A stretch of DNA of 64,000 nt, from the NCBI RefSeq assembly GCF_014252955.1, contig NZ_JACMIA010000001.1, positions 3,990,258-4,054,257 of the forward strand. Reading direction: 5' to 3'. A program made the translations under genes and the position numbers. The stretch comes from Stappia sp. 28M-7 (lineage in GTDB: Bacteria; Pseudomonadota; Alphaproteobacteria; Rhizobiales; Stappiaceae). Of this stretch, positions 1 to 8,255 are shown in pieces; positions within the stretch are counted from its first letter, which is position 1; each line of letters starts with the position of its first letter. The notes beneath the pieces were generated by a model. The model had not been told where the DNA came from, did not search any database, and was given only the letters and a program-made list of their open reading frames with translations.

Positions 1-372
1 GTGACCGAGGCGGCGATCGAATCGCGTGTGGCCAACTCGATGAAGACCGTAGGCGGCAAGATCGTCTGGCGCCACGACCAGCGCGGGATCGGGGAGTGCC
101 GGATCAAGCAGGCGAGCGTCCGCCCGAACCCGAACCTCTGGCCTGCCCTGTCCAGCCTCGCCTGCCCCGTCCTGGTCCTGCGCGGCGCCAAGTCCGACTA
201 TCTCGATGCAGCACGCGTGCAGCGGATGTGCGAGACGAATCCGCGCGTGGCGGCCCAGGAGATTGAAGGTGCCGGCCACTACGTGCACGACGACAATCCG
301 GTAAGCTTCAACGCCGTGGTCGGTGCGTTCCTCGACCGCGTCATCGGGGCGAGAGGAGCCGGACGGAGATAA
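1..372 (+). CDS. alpha/beta hydrolase, C-terminal part (gene starts before the window)
   Basis: The frame is open from base 1 and ends in TAA just before the GntR gene, so this is the 3' part of a longer gene. The visible 123 residues carry the last third of an alpha/beta hydrolase fold: a strand followed by VLVLRGAKSDYLD, which supplies the catalytic Asp, and IEGAGHYVHDDNP, which supplies the catalytic His. The nucleophile Ser lies upstream and cannot be checked. The substrate is unknown. The stop is one base from the ATG of the next gene, so the two are probably co-transcribed and the hydrolase probably belongs to the pathway controlled by that regulator. Confidence 0.75.
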   Translation: MTEAAIESRVANSMKTVGGKIVWRHDQRGIGECRIKQASVRPNPNLWPALSSLACPVLVLRGAKSDYLDAARVQRMCETNPRVAAQEIEGAGHYVHDDNPVSFNAVVGAFLDRVIGARGAGRR

Positions 373-373
373 G

Positions 374-1060
374 ATGGATACCAAGGCCAGCAATCCCGCG
401 CGCGTCCGCGGGGCCAGTGTGCGCGAGCGCGTCACCAATGCCCTTCGCGCCGACATCATCACGGGCGTGTTCGTTCCCGGCCAGCGCCTGTCAGAGGCCG
501 AGCTGTGCTCCCATCTCGACGCCTCCCGTACGCCGGTTCGCGAAGCGCTTCGCCAGCTGGAGGCGGAGCGGCTCGTCGAGGTGCGCCCCAACCGGGGGCC
601 GATCGTTGTGAAGCTCGGCCCAGAGGAGGCCGAGCGGATCTACGACGTGCGCGAGCTGATCGAACCGGAAGTCGTCCGCCTCTTCGCGCTTGCTGCAACC
701 GGCGAGCAGCTGGAGCAGATGGACGAGGCACTCGTGGAATTCGAGCAAGCTTCATCCGAGGGACTCAATCCGGCTCAGCTGATCCTGGCCACCACCACCT
801 TCTACGAGGTGATGTTCCAGGGCTGCACCAACGACATCCTCGCCGACATCCTGCGCGGCCTTCTTGCCCGGGTGAACCTGCTGCGCTCGCGCTCCATGTC
901 CCGGCCCGGCCGACCGAAGGAAAGCCTGAAGGAGATGCGGGACATCCTGTCATGCATCCGCGCCAGGGACGTTCCCGGCGCCCAGCAGGCCGCAATCACG
1001 CACATTCGCAACGCCCGCGCCCAGGCAAGGGCTGCAATGCCGGCCCCTACCGCCCCCTAA
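374..1060 (+). CDS. GntR-family transcriptional regulator, FadR (FCD) subgroup
   Basis: A 228-residue protein. The N-terminal winged helix-turn-helix (about residues 15-80) shows the family pattern VPGQRLSEAELCSHLDAS followed by RTPVREALRQLEAERLV. The rest is the all-helical FCD ligand-binding domain, beginning near the DVRELIEPEVVRL stretch. Members usually repress neighbouring catabolic or transport genes and release DNA on binding a carboxylic acid. The ATG at 374 is chosen over upstream in-frame codons because it follows the hydrolase stop directly and gives the normal length. It sits immediately before tctBA, so it is likely to control uptake of a di- or tricarboxylate. The ligand is not predictable. 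Confidence 0.92.
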   Translation: MDTKASNPARVRGASVRERVTNALRADIITGVFVPGQRLSEAELCSHLDASRTPVREALRQLEAERLVEVRPNRGPIVVKLGPEEAERIYDVRELIEPEVVRLFALAATGEQLEQMDEALVEFEQASSEGLNPAQLILATTTFYEVMFQGCTNDILADILRGLLARVNLLRSRSMSRPGRPKESLKEMRDILSCIRARDVPGAQQAAITHIRNARAQARAAMPAPTAP

Positions 1061-1081
1061 TCCCGCAAGGACACCGACGCC

Positions 1082-1522
1082 ATGCAGCCGAAGCTCAATC
1101 GTGACGCCGTGAGCGGGTTCCTGCTCGCCTTGATCGGAGCCGCAGCCGCCTACCGCGCCCTCGACTACGGCATCGGCAGCGCGGCGCGCATGGGGTCCGG
1201 CTATTTTCCGTTGCTGATCGGCGGGGCATTGGTGTTGCTCGGCGCGGTGATCGGCATCGGCGGCCTGCGCGCATCGGCAACGCCTGTGCACATTCCCTGG
1301 CGCGAGTTGATTCTGATCGCGCTCAGCGTCGCGAGCTTTGCGCTGACCATCGGCCGCTTCGGCCTGTTTCCGGCCCTTGGCATCTCGGGCCTGCTCGCGT
1401 GCCTGGCCGACCGCGACGTCGGGTTGCGACGAACCATCGGCATCGTCCTCTTCTCCTGCGTTCTCGTCTGGCTCGTCTTCGTGATCGGGCTGAATTCCCC
1501 CGCAGCTTTGATCAAGGTGTGA
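1082..1522 (+). CDS. tctB: tripartite tricarboxylate transporter small membrane subunit TctB
   Basis: A 146-residue membrane protein with four hydrophobic segments, the size and layout of TctB. The first helix is followed by the GSGYFPLLIGGALVLLG stretch typical of the family. TctB is the small inner-membrane partner of TctA in secondary carboxylate importers that work with a periplasmic binding protein (TctC). It lies 21 bases after the GntR gene and 4 bases before tctA, so the three form one transcription unit. No tctC is visible here; it may lie upstream of the window or elsewhere. Confidence 0.88.
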   Translation: MQPKLNRDAVSGFLLALIGAAAAYRALDYGIGSAARMGSGYFPLLIGGALVLLGAVIGIGGLRASATPVHIPWRELILIALSVASFALTIGRFGLFPALGISGLLACLADRDVGLRRTIGIVLFSCVLVWLVFVIGLNSPAALIKV

Positions 1523-1526
1523 TCCG

Positions 1527-3020
1527 ATGGAGTTGTTCACGCTCGGCTTCGCCTCGCTGACGCTGACCTCCGTGGTCTATTGCTTCGCGGGAGTTTTCCT
1601 TGGAACCCTGATCGGCGTGCTGCCCGGCGTCGGAGCGCTGTCGGCAATCTCGCTGCTGATGCCGGTCTCCTTCTATCTCGACCCGACGACGGCACTGGTC
1701 TTCCTGTCGGGGATCTATTACGGCGCCGAATATGGCGGCTCGACCGCCTCCATCATGCTCAACCTGCCGGGCACCTCGTCGAACGCCATCACCTGCCTCG
1801 ATGGCTATCCGATGGCCCAGAACGGAAAGGCGGGCGTGGCGCTTACCGTCACCACCTATGTGTCCTTCTTCGGAGGAACCGTCGGTATCCTGCTGCTGAC
1901 CTTCCTCTCGCCGATCATCAGCCGACTGGCCGTGGCCGTCGGCCCTTCAGAATATGCTGCGATCCTGCTGCTGAGCATCATCATGGCGGCGACGATCTCC
2001 GACGGTCCGCCAATGAAGGGCATCGCGATGGTGCTTCTCGGCGCGCTGCTCGGCACCGTCGGCATCGACGTGAACAGCGGCGACTATCGCTTCACCTTCG
2101 GCGTTCCGGAACTCTTCGACGGCGTCAGCCTGGTGGCACTGGCCCTCGGCACATTCGGCGTCGGCGAGGTCATCTTCGCGATCCGCGCCCAGAAGGCCCG
2201 CGGGCCGATGCCCAAGGTAACCTTCCGCTCGATGATCCCGAGCCGGCCGGAATTCCTGAAAACGCTGTTCCCGATGGTGCGCGGAACGGGTGTCGGCAGC
2301 GTGGTCGGCCCGCTGCCGGGCGCCGGACCGACGATCGCCTCGCTGATCGGCTATGCGATCGAGAAGCGCATAAGCCGGACGCCCCACCGGTTCGGCAAGG
2401 GCGCGATCGAAGGCATCTCCTCGCCCGAGGCCGCCAACAACGCGGCCGTGCAGACCGCCTTCATTCCGACCCTGTCGCTCGGCATTCCCGGCAGCCCCAC
2501 CATGGCGATCATGCTTGGCGCGCTGATGATCCACGGCATTTCGCCCGGCCCCAAGTTCATCTTCGAACAGCCCGAAATGTTCTGGGGGCTGATCGCGAGC
2601 TTCTGGCTCGGCAACATCATCCTGCTGGGCCTGAACCTGCCGCTGGTCGGCATCTGGCTCTGGCTCCTGCGCATCCCCTATTCGATGATGTATCCGGTGA
2701 TCGTGGCGCTCATCTGCGCCGGCGTCTACACGCTCACCAACAGCGCCTTCGCCGTGTGGCTGGTCCTAGGGTTCGGCTTCGTAGGCTTCCTGTTGCGGCT
2801 CTTCGACTATTCGCCGGCGCCCCTGCTCATCGGCTTTATTCTCGGCCCCATGCTGGAAGAGAACCTGCGCCGGGCGCTGCTGATCCATCGCGGCAGCTAT
2901 ATCGAGATGTTCTCGCGTCCCGCCACTGCCGTACTGATGCTGCTCACGCTGGCAATCCTGCTCTGGGCGCTGCTGAAGCGGAACGCGCCGGCCCAGGCGG
3001 GCGACGACCTGGGCAGCTGA
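1527..3020 (+). CDS. tctA: tripartite tricarboxylate transporter permease TctA
   Basis: A 497-residue polytopic inner-membrane protein of normal TctA length. Family signatures are clear: IGVLPGVGALSAISLLMP near residue 35, then GGSTASIMLNLPGTSSNAI and DGYPMAQNGKAGVAL around residues 70-105. A related glycine/proline-rich motif occurs in the second half (GPLPGAGPTIASLIGYAIE). It forms the cation-coupled translocation channel, with TctB as partner, and needs a TctC binding protein for substrate capture. It is the last gene of this unit; a strong intrinsic terminator lies about 300 bases downstream. Confidence 0.95.
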   Translation: MELFTLGFASLTLTSVVYCFAGVFLGTLIGVLPGVGALSAISLLMPVSFYLDPTTALVFLSGIYYGAEYGGSTASIMLNLPGTSSNAITCLDGYPMAQNGKAGVALTVTTYVSFFGGTVGILLLTFLSPIISRLAVAVGPSEYAAILLLSIIMAATISDGPPMKGIAMVLLGALLGTVGIDVNSGDYRFTFGVPELFDGVSLVALALGTFGVGEVIFAIRAQKARGPMPKVTFRSMIPSRPEFLKTLFPMVRGTGVGSVVGPLPGAGPTIASLIGYAIEKRISRTPHRFGKGAIEGISSPEAANNAAVQTAFIPTLSLGIPGSPTMAIMLGALMIHGISPGPKFIFEQPEMFWGLIASFWLGNIILLGLNLPLVGIWLWLLRIPYSMMYPVIVALICAGVYTLTNSAFAVWLVLGFGFVGFLLRLFDYSPAPLLIGFILGPMLEENLRRALLIHRGSYIEMFSRPATAVLMLLTLAILLWALLKRNAPAQAGDDLGS

Positions 3021-3119
3021 GATGGCACGCCCAGCGACGCCGGCGCCAAGCCGCACCAAATGCCGCTGGCACCTACCCAGAAGACCCGGGGCTGCACACT
3101 GGAAGTCTGCCGGGAAAGC

Positions 3120-3141
3120 CGGTAGCGGCTGACCGCTACCG
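3120..3141. repeat. short perfect inverted repeat after tctA
   Basis: GGTAGCGG, a four-base loop and CCGCTACC, with one extra flanking C-G pair, make a 9-bp stem about 100 bases after the tctA stop. No T-run follows, so it is not a classical terminator. It could stabilise the 3' end of the tct message. Confidence 0.4.
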
Positions 3142-3231
3142 TCCCCCTCACCCACCGGATACACGCGACAGACCCCGGCTGTTCTCCCGGCTTCCGGCAG
3201 CGTAGGTGTGCTTGCTGCTTAAAGATTGAGA

Positions 3232-3382
3232 TATAATCACATACCGGACGTGAGAGACCTCGAGGCGCATAGAGTAAAGACATCAGCCGGATGAGGTTAA
3301 CTGGAAACCCTGATTGAAATGAAGACGGCGGCCACGCCGCGACCCTTGCGTAATGTGGCCGCCGTCCACGGTTTTCTTTTTT
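3232..3382 (+). ncRNA. candidate small RNA or orphan transcript between tctA and the cupin gene
   Basis: The 375-base gap after tctA holds no credible gene. It has a consensus TATAAT at 3232-3237 in AT-rich surroundings and, about 90 bases on, a strong rho-independent terminator on the same strand. No coding frame lies between them. A transcript of roughly 130 bases would fit. No good -35 element is seen at the correct spacing, so the promoter is uncertain, and the terminator may simply end the tct message. Confidence 0.25.
3324..3382 (+). terminator. rho-independent terminator
   Basis: GACGGCGGCCAC and GTGGCCGCCGTC form a perfect 12-bp stem (3324-3335 with 3355-3366), followed within a few bases by a T-rich run (TTTTCTTTTTT). 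It lies between the convergent tctA and cupin genes and ends rightward transcription. The stem could also slow leftward transcription from the cupin gene. Confidence 0.8.
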
Positions 3383-3395
3383 GACTGCACCAGCG

Positions 3396-3833
3396 CTACA
3401 GGGGGAGGAAATCCACGTCGAAGTCGGCGCAAATGCGCACCACGTCCGCCGGGTCGGGAACCCTATCGATGTTCCGGAAAAGCTGCTCGAGCTTGCTGGT
3501 CGGCGAGGCCCAGAACAGGCTCGTCGCGTCGGCGTCTGTCTTGTTGAAGATACCGTGCGGCATTCCCCGCGGCATGCGCACGAGGTCCCCCGGTTCGGCA
3601 ATCTGCTCCTGGCCGTCCAGCAACAGGTTGTAACGTCCTGTCAGGACGTAAATGTATTCTTCTTGCGTGTGGTGCACGTGAGGAGGCACGAAGGTTCCTG
3701 CCGGAAACAAGGCATGCCAAGCGATCGAACTCTCGCTCACCTGCTTCAGTGTGTAGGTCTGGCCCAGTATGTGCCAGACGGTTTGTCCCCGCGCCTCGTC
3801 GGCGCGCGTGATACCGGCAATTTCATCGATCAT
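3396..3833 (-). CDS. cupin-domain protein
   Basis: A 145-residue single-domain cupin. Motif 1 is PPHVHHTQEEYIYVLTG with the His-X-His and Glu metal ligands; motif 2 is the GDLVRMPRGMPHGIFN stretch, giving the last His ligand. Such small cupins bind a divalent metal and act as dioxygenases, isomerases, decarboxylases or ligand sensors, which the sequence alone cannot separate. It starts at ATG with AAGGAAAG upstream and lies 35 bases downstream of the flavin monooxygenase gene on the same strand, so it is probably in the same operon and pathway. Confidence 0.85.
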   Translation of the reverse strand: MIDEIAGITRADEARGQTVWHILGQTYTLKQVSESSIAWHALFPAGTFVPPHVHHTQEEYIYVLTGRYNLLLDGQEQIAEPGDLVRMPRGMPHGIFNKTDADATSLFWASPTSKLEQLFRNIDRVPDPADVVRICADFDVDFLPL

Positions 3834-3868
3834 TGGCTACTTTCCTTGAAAAGTGGGGAGTGCTCGCA

Positions 3869-5101
3869 TCATACTTTTCCGCCGTCAGCGACGCCGAAGA
3901 CAGTCCACTTGGCTTCAGGGTCCGTCGCGCCGAGGATCTGCCGGCCGCATTCCTCGATGATCTGATCGGCCATCAGGATGTGCTGGGTGCCGGAGTGGAT
4001 GTCGCGGTAGCACCGTTGCATGACCGTGTTGTAGAGCGAGGCGCTGCGCGCGGAGCGATGGGCGAAGGTGGCAACGTCGGAAACCACGTCATGAACGTGA
4101 CGCAACACGAGCTTGGCATCGGTCATCTGATCCTGGGTCACCGTTCCGCCCTGCTCCAGTCCGAGGCAGATCCCGCGCCAGGTCTCGTGTGCATAGGCGC
4201 GCGCAGCACGATAGCGTGCCTCGACCAGAGCCAGCTGATACTTGAAGCTCGCGCTGTCCACGGTCTTGCCGAACGCGTCGCGGCGGTTGCGCGCGACCTT
4301 TACGAGTTCGTCGAGCATGCGCCGTCCGACCCCCAGCGCCCAACTTGAATGAGCCCAAGCGCTATAACCTGCGAGGCCCAGCTGCCCCTGCGGCCCACCG
4401 CGCAAGGGAACTGCATTGTCGAAGTCGTAGACCAGTTCGTCCGGAACGAAGATCGTCTCACCCTCAGCCACCTCGTAGTCGTAGCTGCCTGTCGCCTTCA
4501 GACCCAAAACATCCCACTCGCCCTTAAGCCGGATCGTGCTGCGCGGATGATGTACGAGAACGACACGGGGGCTGCCGGTCGGACCGAAGATCATCTGCTT
4601 CTCGTCGTCGACAAGAAAGCCGCCGGTATGGATCCACTCCGCATGGCAGATACCGCTTCCAAAGGCCCAGTTGCCCCAGATCTCGTACCCCCCCGCCACT
4701 TTCCGGGCGAACCCGCGCGGCACCCCGTTTCCCGCGACCGTCACGTCCACGCCGTTCGCGAAAACGCGTTCGATGCCGCTGTCGGGAATGTAGAGGGCCA
4801 TGGTCGCACCCTCCATGTTGTTCACATTGGCGCACCAGCCGGCGGAAGCATGGGCATGGGACAGCTTCTCGATCAGCGGCATTGCGTCGGCCAGGCTGAC
4901 GTCTGAACCACCGACCTCCCGGGGAAACAGCATCGTGTAGATGCCGGACTTGCGTAGCGCCGCCACCACGTCATCGGTCAGGCTGCCCTGAGCTTCGGCC
5001 TCCGGCGCCCGCTCCTCCACCAGGGGCAGGATCTGTTCCAGATTGGCGGCAAGCGTCGCCAGATCGGGGCCCTCCGACAGGCCCGGTTTCACTGCACTCA
5101 T
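3869..5101 (-). CDS. acyl-CoA dehydrogenase-fold flavin-dependent monooxygenase (group D, HsaA/HpaB-like)
   Basis: A 410-residue protein of the acyl-CoA dehydrogenase fold. The N-terminal helical part carries LRKSGIYTMLFPREVGG, the central beta domain includes GNWAFGSGICHAEW and GLKATGSYDYEV, and the C-terminal helices contain the VARNRRDAFGKTVDS stretch. It resembles the oxygenase half of two-component monooxygenases (HsaA, DszC, pigment hydroxylases), which take reduced flavin from a separate reductase, rather than true acyl-CoA dehydrogenases. A flavin reductase gene lies about 2 kb away in the same cluster. ATG at 5101 is preferred, with GGAGGAG about 10 bases upstream. The substrate is unknown; an aromatic or cyclic compound is likely. 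Confidence 0.8.
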   Translation of the reverse strand: MSAVKPGLSEGPDLATLAANLEQILPLVEERAPEAEAQGSLTDDVVAALRKSGIYTMLFPREVGGSDVSLADAMPLIEKLSHAHASAGWCANVNNMEGATMALYIPDSGIERVFANGVDVTVAGNGVPRGFARKVAGGYEIWGNWAFGSGICHAEWIHTGGFLVDDEKQMIFGPTGSPRVVLVHHPRSTIRLKGEWDVLGLKATGSYDYEVAEGETIFVPDELVYDFDNAVPLRGGPQGQLGLAGYSAWAHSSWALGVGRRMLDELVKVARNRRDAFGKTVDSASFKYQLALVEARYRAARAYAHETWRGICLGLEQGGTVTQDQMTDAKLVLRHVHDVVSDVATFAHRSARSASLYNTVMQRCYRDIHSGTQHILMADQIIEECGRQILGATDPEAKWTVFGVADGGKV

Positions 5102-5162
5102 GTTCCTCAAACTCCTCCACAGGCGTGATCATGCCGGGGTTCCGGCTGATCCTCCCTGTGAG

Positions 5163-5177
5163 GTTCGGCGGCCGAAC
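5163..5177. promoter_or_regulatory. candidate operator dyad in a divergent promoter region
   Basis: GTTCGGC-G-GCCGAAC is a perfect 15-base dyad in the 196-base gap between the divergent monooxygenase and LuxR-type genes. Its position and symmetry suit an operator for the adjacent regulator, but no consensus identifies the binding protein. Confidence 0.35.
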
Positions 5178-5297
5178 GGATTTCCCGCAATCCCCCTAAC
5201 CCGGGGGGTGTTGGCACGAACGTGTAGCGGCTAACCTTCGACTGGCGCCGGCGACAAGTCGCGCCGACGGCCGTCAGAACAAATGGGAGGGAGGCCC

Positions 5298-6053
5298 ATG
5301 AGTTTTTCGGAGGATGCATCAGGCCCGAATCTGCGGTCGACCGCGGACCTTTTGATTTCCGTGGCCGAGGCAGCCACCCCCCAGAACCTCAGCGAAGCCT
5401 GTGGCGCGGCCCTGGCCCATATCACCGGATCCGGGGTAGTCGGGATTTATCTGGTGGTCGCCGGGCGTCCCCAACTTCTGGGCAGCACGAACGTGCCCAT
5501 GGGTCTGTTGGGAGAGTATCGCAGCGGCCTTGGCGTTAGCGATCCCTACCTTGAGCGCCTTAGCGAAGCTCCCGATGTCCTCGACGGCCCCGGCTTCTAC
5601 GGCACGCACGGCTGGCGCCGGAGCCGCTCCTATGAACTGCTAAGGGGGTGGGGCCTTTGTTCCAACATGTGTGGCCCGCTGTTGCATGAGGGGGAGGTCG
5701 CTGGCGTCCTCTACACCGCGACGGATCGTGACGACAGACCCTATACCGCACGCATGAAGCAGGACATGGCGCTTCTGTGCCGGGCCGCCTCCGTCGCCCT
5801 TCCACGGCTTCTCCCCACGGTCGGCCAGACGGAGCCCGACTTGCGATTACCGCAAAGGCAAGCCGAGGTAGCCATACTCGTCCGGCAGGGCTTATCCAAC
5901 AAGGCCGTCGCGCGCGAACTGGGCCTCTCCGAGCACACTGTAAAGGAATATGTCGCGATCCTCTGCCGGCGTTTCAGTGTGCGCAACCGCACGCAGCTCG
6001 GGGCCCTGATCGCACAGGCAGGCAGTTTCGCACCGCGCCACCCCGATGCCTGA
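5298..6053 (+). CDS. LuxR-family regulator with N-terminal ligand-sensing domain
   Basis: A 251-residue protein. The C-terminal helix-turn-helix (about residues 185-245) reads LRLPQRQAEVAILVRQGLSN followed by KAVARELGLSEHTVKEYVAI, the LuxR/FixJ type. The first 170 residues form a GAF/autoinducer-binding-like domain and lack the Asp pocket of a response-regulator receiver. ATG at 5298 is chosen because a GGGAGGGAGG ribosome-binding site precedes it. It faces the monooxygenase-cupin unit and is followed on its own strand by the hydrolase and reductase genes, so it probably controls this pathway, perhaps sensing its substrate. No luxI is present. Confidence 0.85.
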   Translation: MSFSEDASGPNLRSTADLLISVAEAATPQNLSEACGAALAHITGSGVVGIYLVVAGRPQLLGSTNVPMGLLGEYRSGLGVSDPYLERLSEAPDVLDGPGFYGTHGWRRSRSYELLRGWGLCSNMCGPLLHEGEVAGVLYTATDRDDRPYTARMKQDMALLCRAASVALPRLLPTVGQTEPDLRLPQRQAEVAILVRQGLSNKAVARELGLSEHTVKEYVAILCRRFSVRNRTQLGALIAQAGSFAPRHPDA

Positions 6054-6201
6054 CGCCAGACTTCGCGATGGATCCCGCGCTGGTTATCGCGCCTGAAATC
6101 CGAAGCGAGATCCATCCCTGCAGAATGGCTGTCACGCCCTGCTCCCCGCAGGGTGAACGGACAGCCTCGCCTTCCAAAACCGATAAAAAGGACACTTCCG
6201 C

Positions 6202-6990
6202 ATGACTGTAAAATTCGAGGAACAGACGCTCCTGGTGGGCGGTGTACCAACCCATGTCCAACACGTCGGACAAGGGCACCCGGTGATCTTTCTGCACGGC
6301 GCCTCCACTCTCGAGGGCTTCGACTTCGTTGACGGGCTTGCCGACCGCTTCAAGGTCATTTGTCCGCATCATCCAGGCATGGGACGGTCCGGGTCGGCGG
6401 ATCACGTTGCCGGCATGACCGACTTGGTGATCCATTACCTCGATCTGCTCGACACTCTCGATCTCGAGGTCCGGCCCCATCTTGTGGGCTTTTCCATGGG
6501 AGGCTGGCTTGCGGCGGAGCTCGCGGCCGTGGCGCGCGAGAAATTCGACCGCATCGTTCTGATAGCTCCAGCGGGATTGAACGACCCGGCGCATCCCATG
6601 ACCCCGATCCCCACCATTCCGCCGGCAGAACTTCCCGCGTACCTCTCGCATGATCCGGCGGTCGCAGCGCGGTACTTCCCCGACGGATCCGACCCGGACG
6701 CAGCTTCCGCCTTCGCTGCGGAACGTGCCCGCGAGGGCGATCTCGTCGGCAGGGTCGCTGCGCCCCTGGGCTTCGGCCACCCCAACCTTCGCAGGATGCT
6801 TGCACGCATCACATGTCCCGCCCTTGTCGTCTGGGGTAGCAAAGACCGCCTTCTGCCCGCCTCCCAGTTGCCGCTCTGGTGCGATGCGCTTCCTCATGCG
6901 CAGTCCCTGCTCGTGGAGGATGCCGGCCACCTCGTCGCGCATGAAAAGGCGGAAACCATGCGCCGTATCGGAGATTTTCTCGCACCGTGA
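6202..6990 (+). CDS. alpha/beta hydrolase (C-C bond hydrolase or esterase type)
   Basis: A complete 262-residue alpha/beta hydrolase. The oxyanion region is IFLHGASTLEGF, the nucleophile elbow is VGFSMGG with Ser98, the acid is in VWGSKDRLLP and the base in VEDAGHLVAHE. Size and arrangement fit meta-cleavage-product hydrolases and related esterases. The stop overlaps the start of the flavin reductase gene by four bases, so the two are translationally coupled. With the nearby oxygenase they suggest ring hydroxylation followed by hydrolytic cleavage, although no ring-cleavage dioxygenase is evident unless the cupin plays that part. Confidence 0.88.
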   Translation: MTVKFEEQTLLVGGVPTHVQHVGQGHPVIFLHGASTLEGFDFVDGLADRFKVICPHHPGMGRSGSADHVAGMTDLVIHYLDLLDTLDLEVRPHLVGFSMGGWLAAELAAVAREKFDRIVLIAPAGLNDPAHPMTPIPTIPPAELPAYLSHDPAVAARYFPDGSDPDAASAFAAERAREGDLVGRVAAPLGFGHPNLRRMLARITCPALVVWGSKDRLLPASQLPLWCDALPHAQSLLVEDAGHLVAHEKAETMRRIGDFLAP

Positions 6991-7577
6991 CCCAGCCGTC
7001 CTTCTCCCTCACACACCCCGCCGAAAGCGGACCGGCTCTCCTTTCGGCGGCATTCCGCAATGCGTTCCGCGGACATCCTGCGGGTGTCGCCATCGTGACC
7101 GCCGATCCGGGTTCTGGCCCCGTTGCGCTGACCGTAAGTTCCCTGATCTCGGTCAACGCAGAGCCGCCGATCGTCGCCTTTTCGGTCTCGGGCCGGTCGG
7201 GCTCCGGCGCAGCGCTGCTGAGCGCGGATACGGTCGTGGTACACTTGTTACGGTTCTCCAACCTCGATCTGGTCAAGACGGTCGCCGCTCCGGGAGCGGA
7301 CCGCTTCGGCCCGGAGATGGATTGGGAGCGGCTGGCCACCGGGGAGCCGCGCTACCGCGAGGTTCGAACCTGGTTCCGGGCACGTGTTCTGGGCCGGCTT
7401 ACCCTGGACGGGGCGACCCTGCTGGCCGCCGAACTTCTGGAAAGCGCGCCCACGGAAGAAGGCCATGCCTCGACCCAGGACACCCTTGTCTACATGGACC
7501 GACGCTGGCATCGCTTGCAGACCGATCCTGTACGCCTTTCCACGGTCGCAGCAGGAGCCGAGGACGCCTGGTTCTGA
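6987..7577 (+). CDS. flavin reductase family protein (reductase partner of a two-component monooxygenase)
   Basis: A 196-residue protein of the FMN-binding split-barrel flavin reductase family. The N-terminal part FRNAFRGHPAGVAIVTADPG and the following VALTVSSLISVNAEPPIVAF match the family pattern, as does the VVHLLRFSNLDLVKTVA segment. These enzymes use NAD(P)H to reduce free flavin, which diffuses to an oxygenase such as the one at 3869-5101. The start is GTG in a GTGA overlap with the hydrolase stop. The C-terminal 40 residues are less typical. Next downstream are insertion-sequence remnants, so this is the right edge of the pathway cluster. Confidence 0.82.
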   Translation: MTQPSFSLTHPAESGPALLSAAFRNAFRGHPAGVAIVTADPGSGPVALTVSSLISVNAEPPIVAFSVSGRSGSGAALLSADTVVVHLLRFSNLDLVKTVAAPGADRFGPEMDWERLATGEPRYREVRTWFRARVLGRLTLDGATLLAAELLESAPTEEGHASTQDTLVYMDRRWHRLQTDPVRLSTVAAGAEDAWF

Positions 7578-7654
7578 CCTCCAGGACGCGACGCAAGCCG
7601 ATCGTCCGACCGTGCCGCTCGCGATTGCGGCAGGACACCTTCCGCGCCGGGGCT

Positions 7655-7745
7655 GCCACACTTGCCTTCCACTTGTAGAAGGTCGCACTGCTGATGCCGT
7701 GCTTGCGACACAGATCCGCCCTCTGTTGCTCCGCCCCCTGAAAAA
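7655..7745 (-). pseudogene. fragment of an IS3-type transposase orfA
   Basis: On the minus strand this stretch reads ADLCRKHGISSATFYKWKA, the helix-turn-helix of IS3-family OrfA proteins. The similarity stops abruptly after that motif and there is no start or continuation. It is a broken end of one element, abutting a second element of opposite orientation. Confidence 0.7.
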
Positions 7746-8245
7746 TGGGTCGTTCGAAACTGGAGTTTTCCGCAGTAACATCCTTTGGCTGGTGAGAGTG
7801 GAAAACGATGAAAGCATCAAAGTTGCCTGACGCGCAGAAGAGGTCCGTTTCCCAGCGGGGAGACGACGGGATTTCTGTCGCGAAGATCTGCCGCTTTACG
7901 GGGGAAATCCAGGATAACTACTTCAAACGGAAGAAGAAATACTACGTCCTTCTGCCGACAGAGATGAAGCGCCTGAAGCATCTGGAGGACGAGAACGGCA
8001 ACCTGCGGAAGCTGGTCGCCGACCTGTCCCTCGACAAAGAGATGCTGCAGGACGTGATCTGCCGAAAACTGTGGGCCTGATCGCAAACGCGAGCTGGTGG
8101 CGCAGACAATGAGGTGGGTGGAACGCGTCGGTCCGGCGGGCCTGCCGGGTTCTGGAGTTCGACACGTCGAGCTATCACTGCAAGCCCCGTCGGCGCGTGA
8201 AGGCGAAGCTGCGGGACGATCGGCCACAAGGTGCCAACTGCCAAG
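7738..8245 (+). mobile_element. IS3-family insertion sequence remnant (orfA plus truncated orfB)
   Basis: The left part (from the CCCCCTGAAAAATGG stretch) looks like the terminal region of an IS3-group element. It is followed by an orfA-like frame at 7808-8080 (90 residues) starting MKASKLPDAQKRS and ending with the coiled-coil type LEDENGNLRKLVADLSLDKE and a DVICRKL terminus. The recognition-helix part has diverged. After the orfA stop come orfB pieces: RKRELVAQ, then, after a frameshift, RACRVLEFDTSSYHCKPRRR, then nothing further. The catalytic DDE domain and right end are gone, so the element cannot move by itself. Confidence 0.75.
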
Positions 8246-8255
8246 CCCGGCCGCT

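Noticed and set aside
5212-5227. Sigma-54-like TGGCACG upstream of the LuxR gene
   Set aside because: The GC of a -12 element is 12 bases after the GG instead of 10, so it does not fit the sigma-54 consensus.
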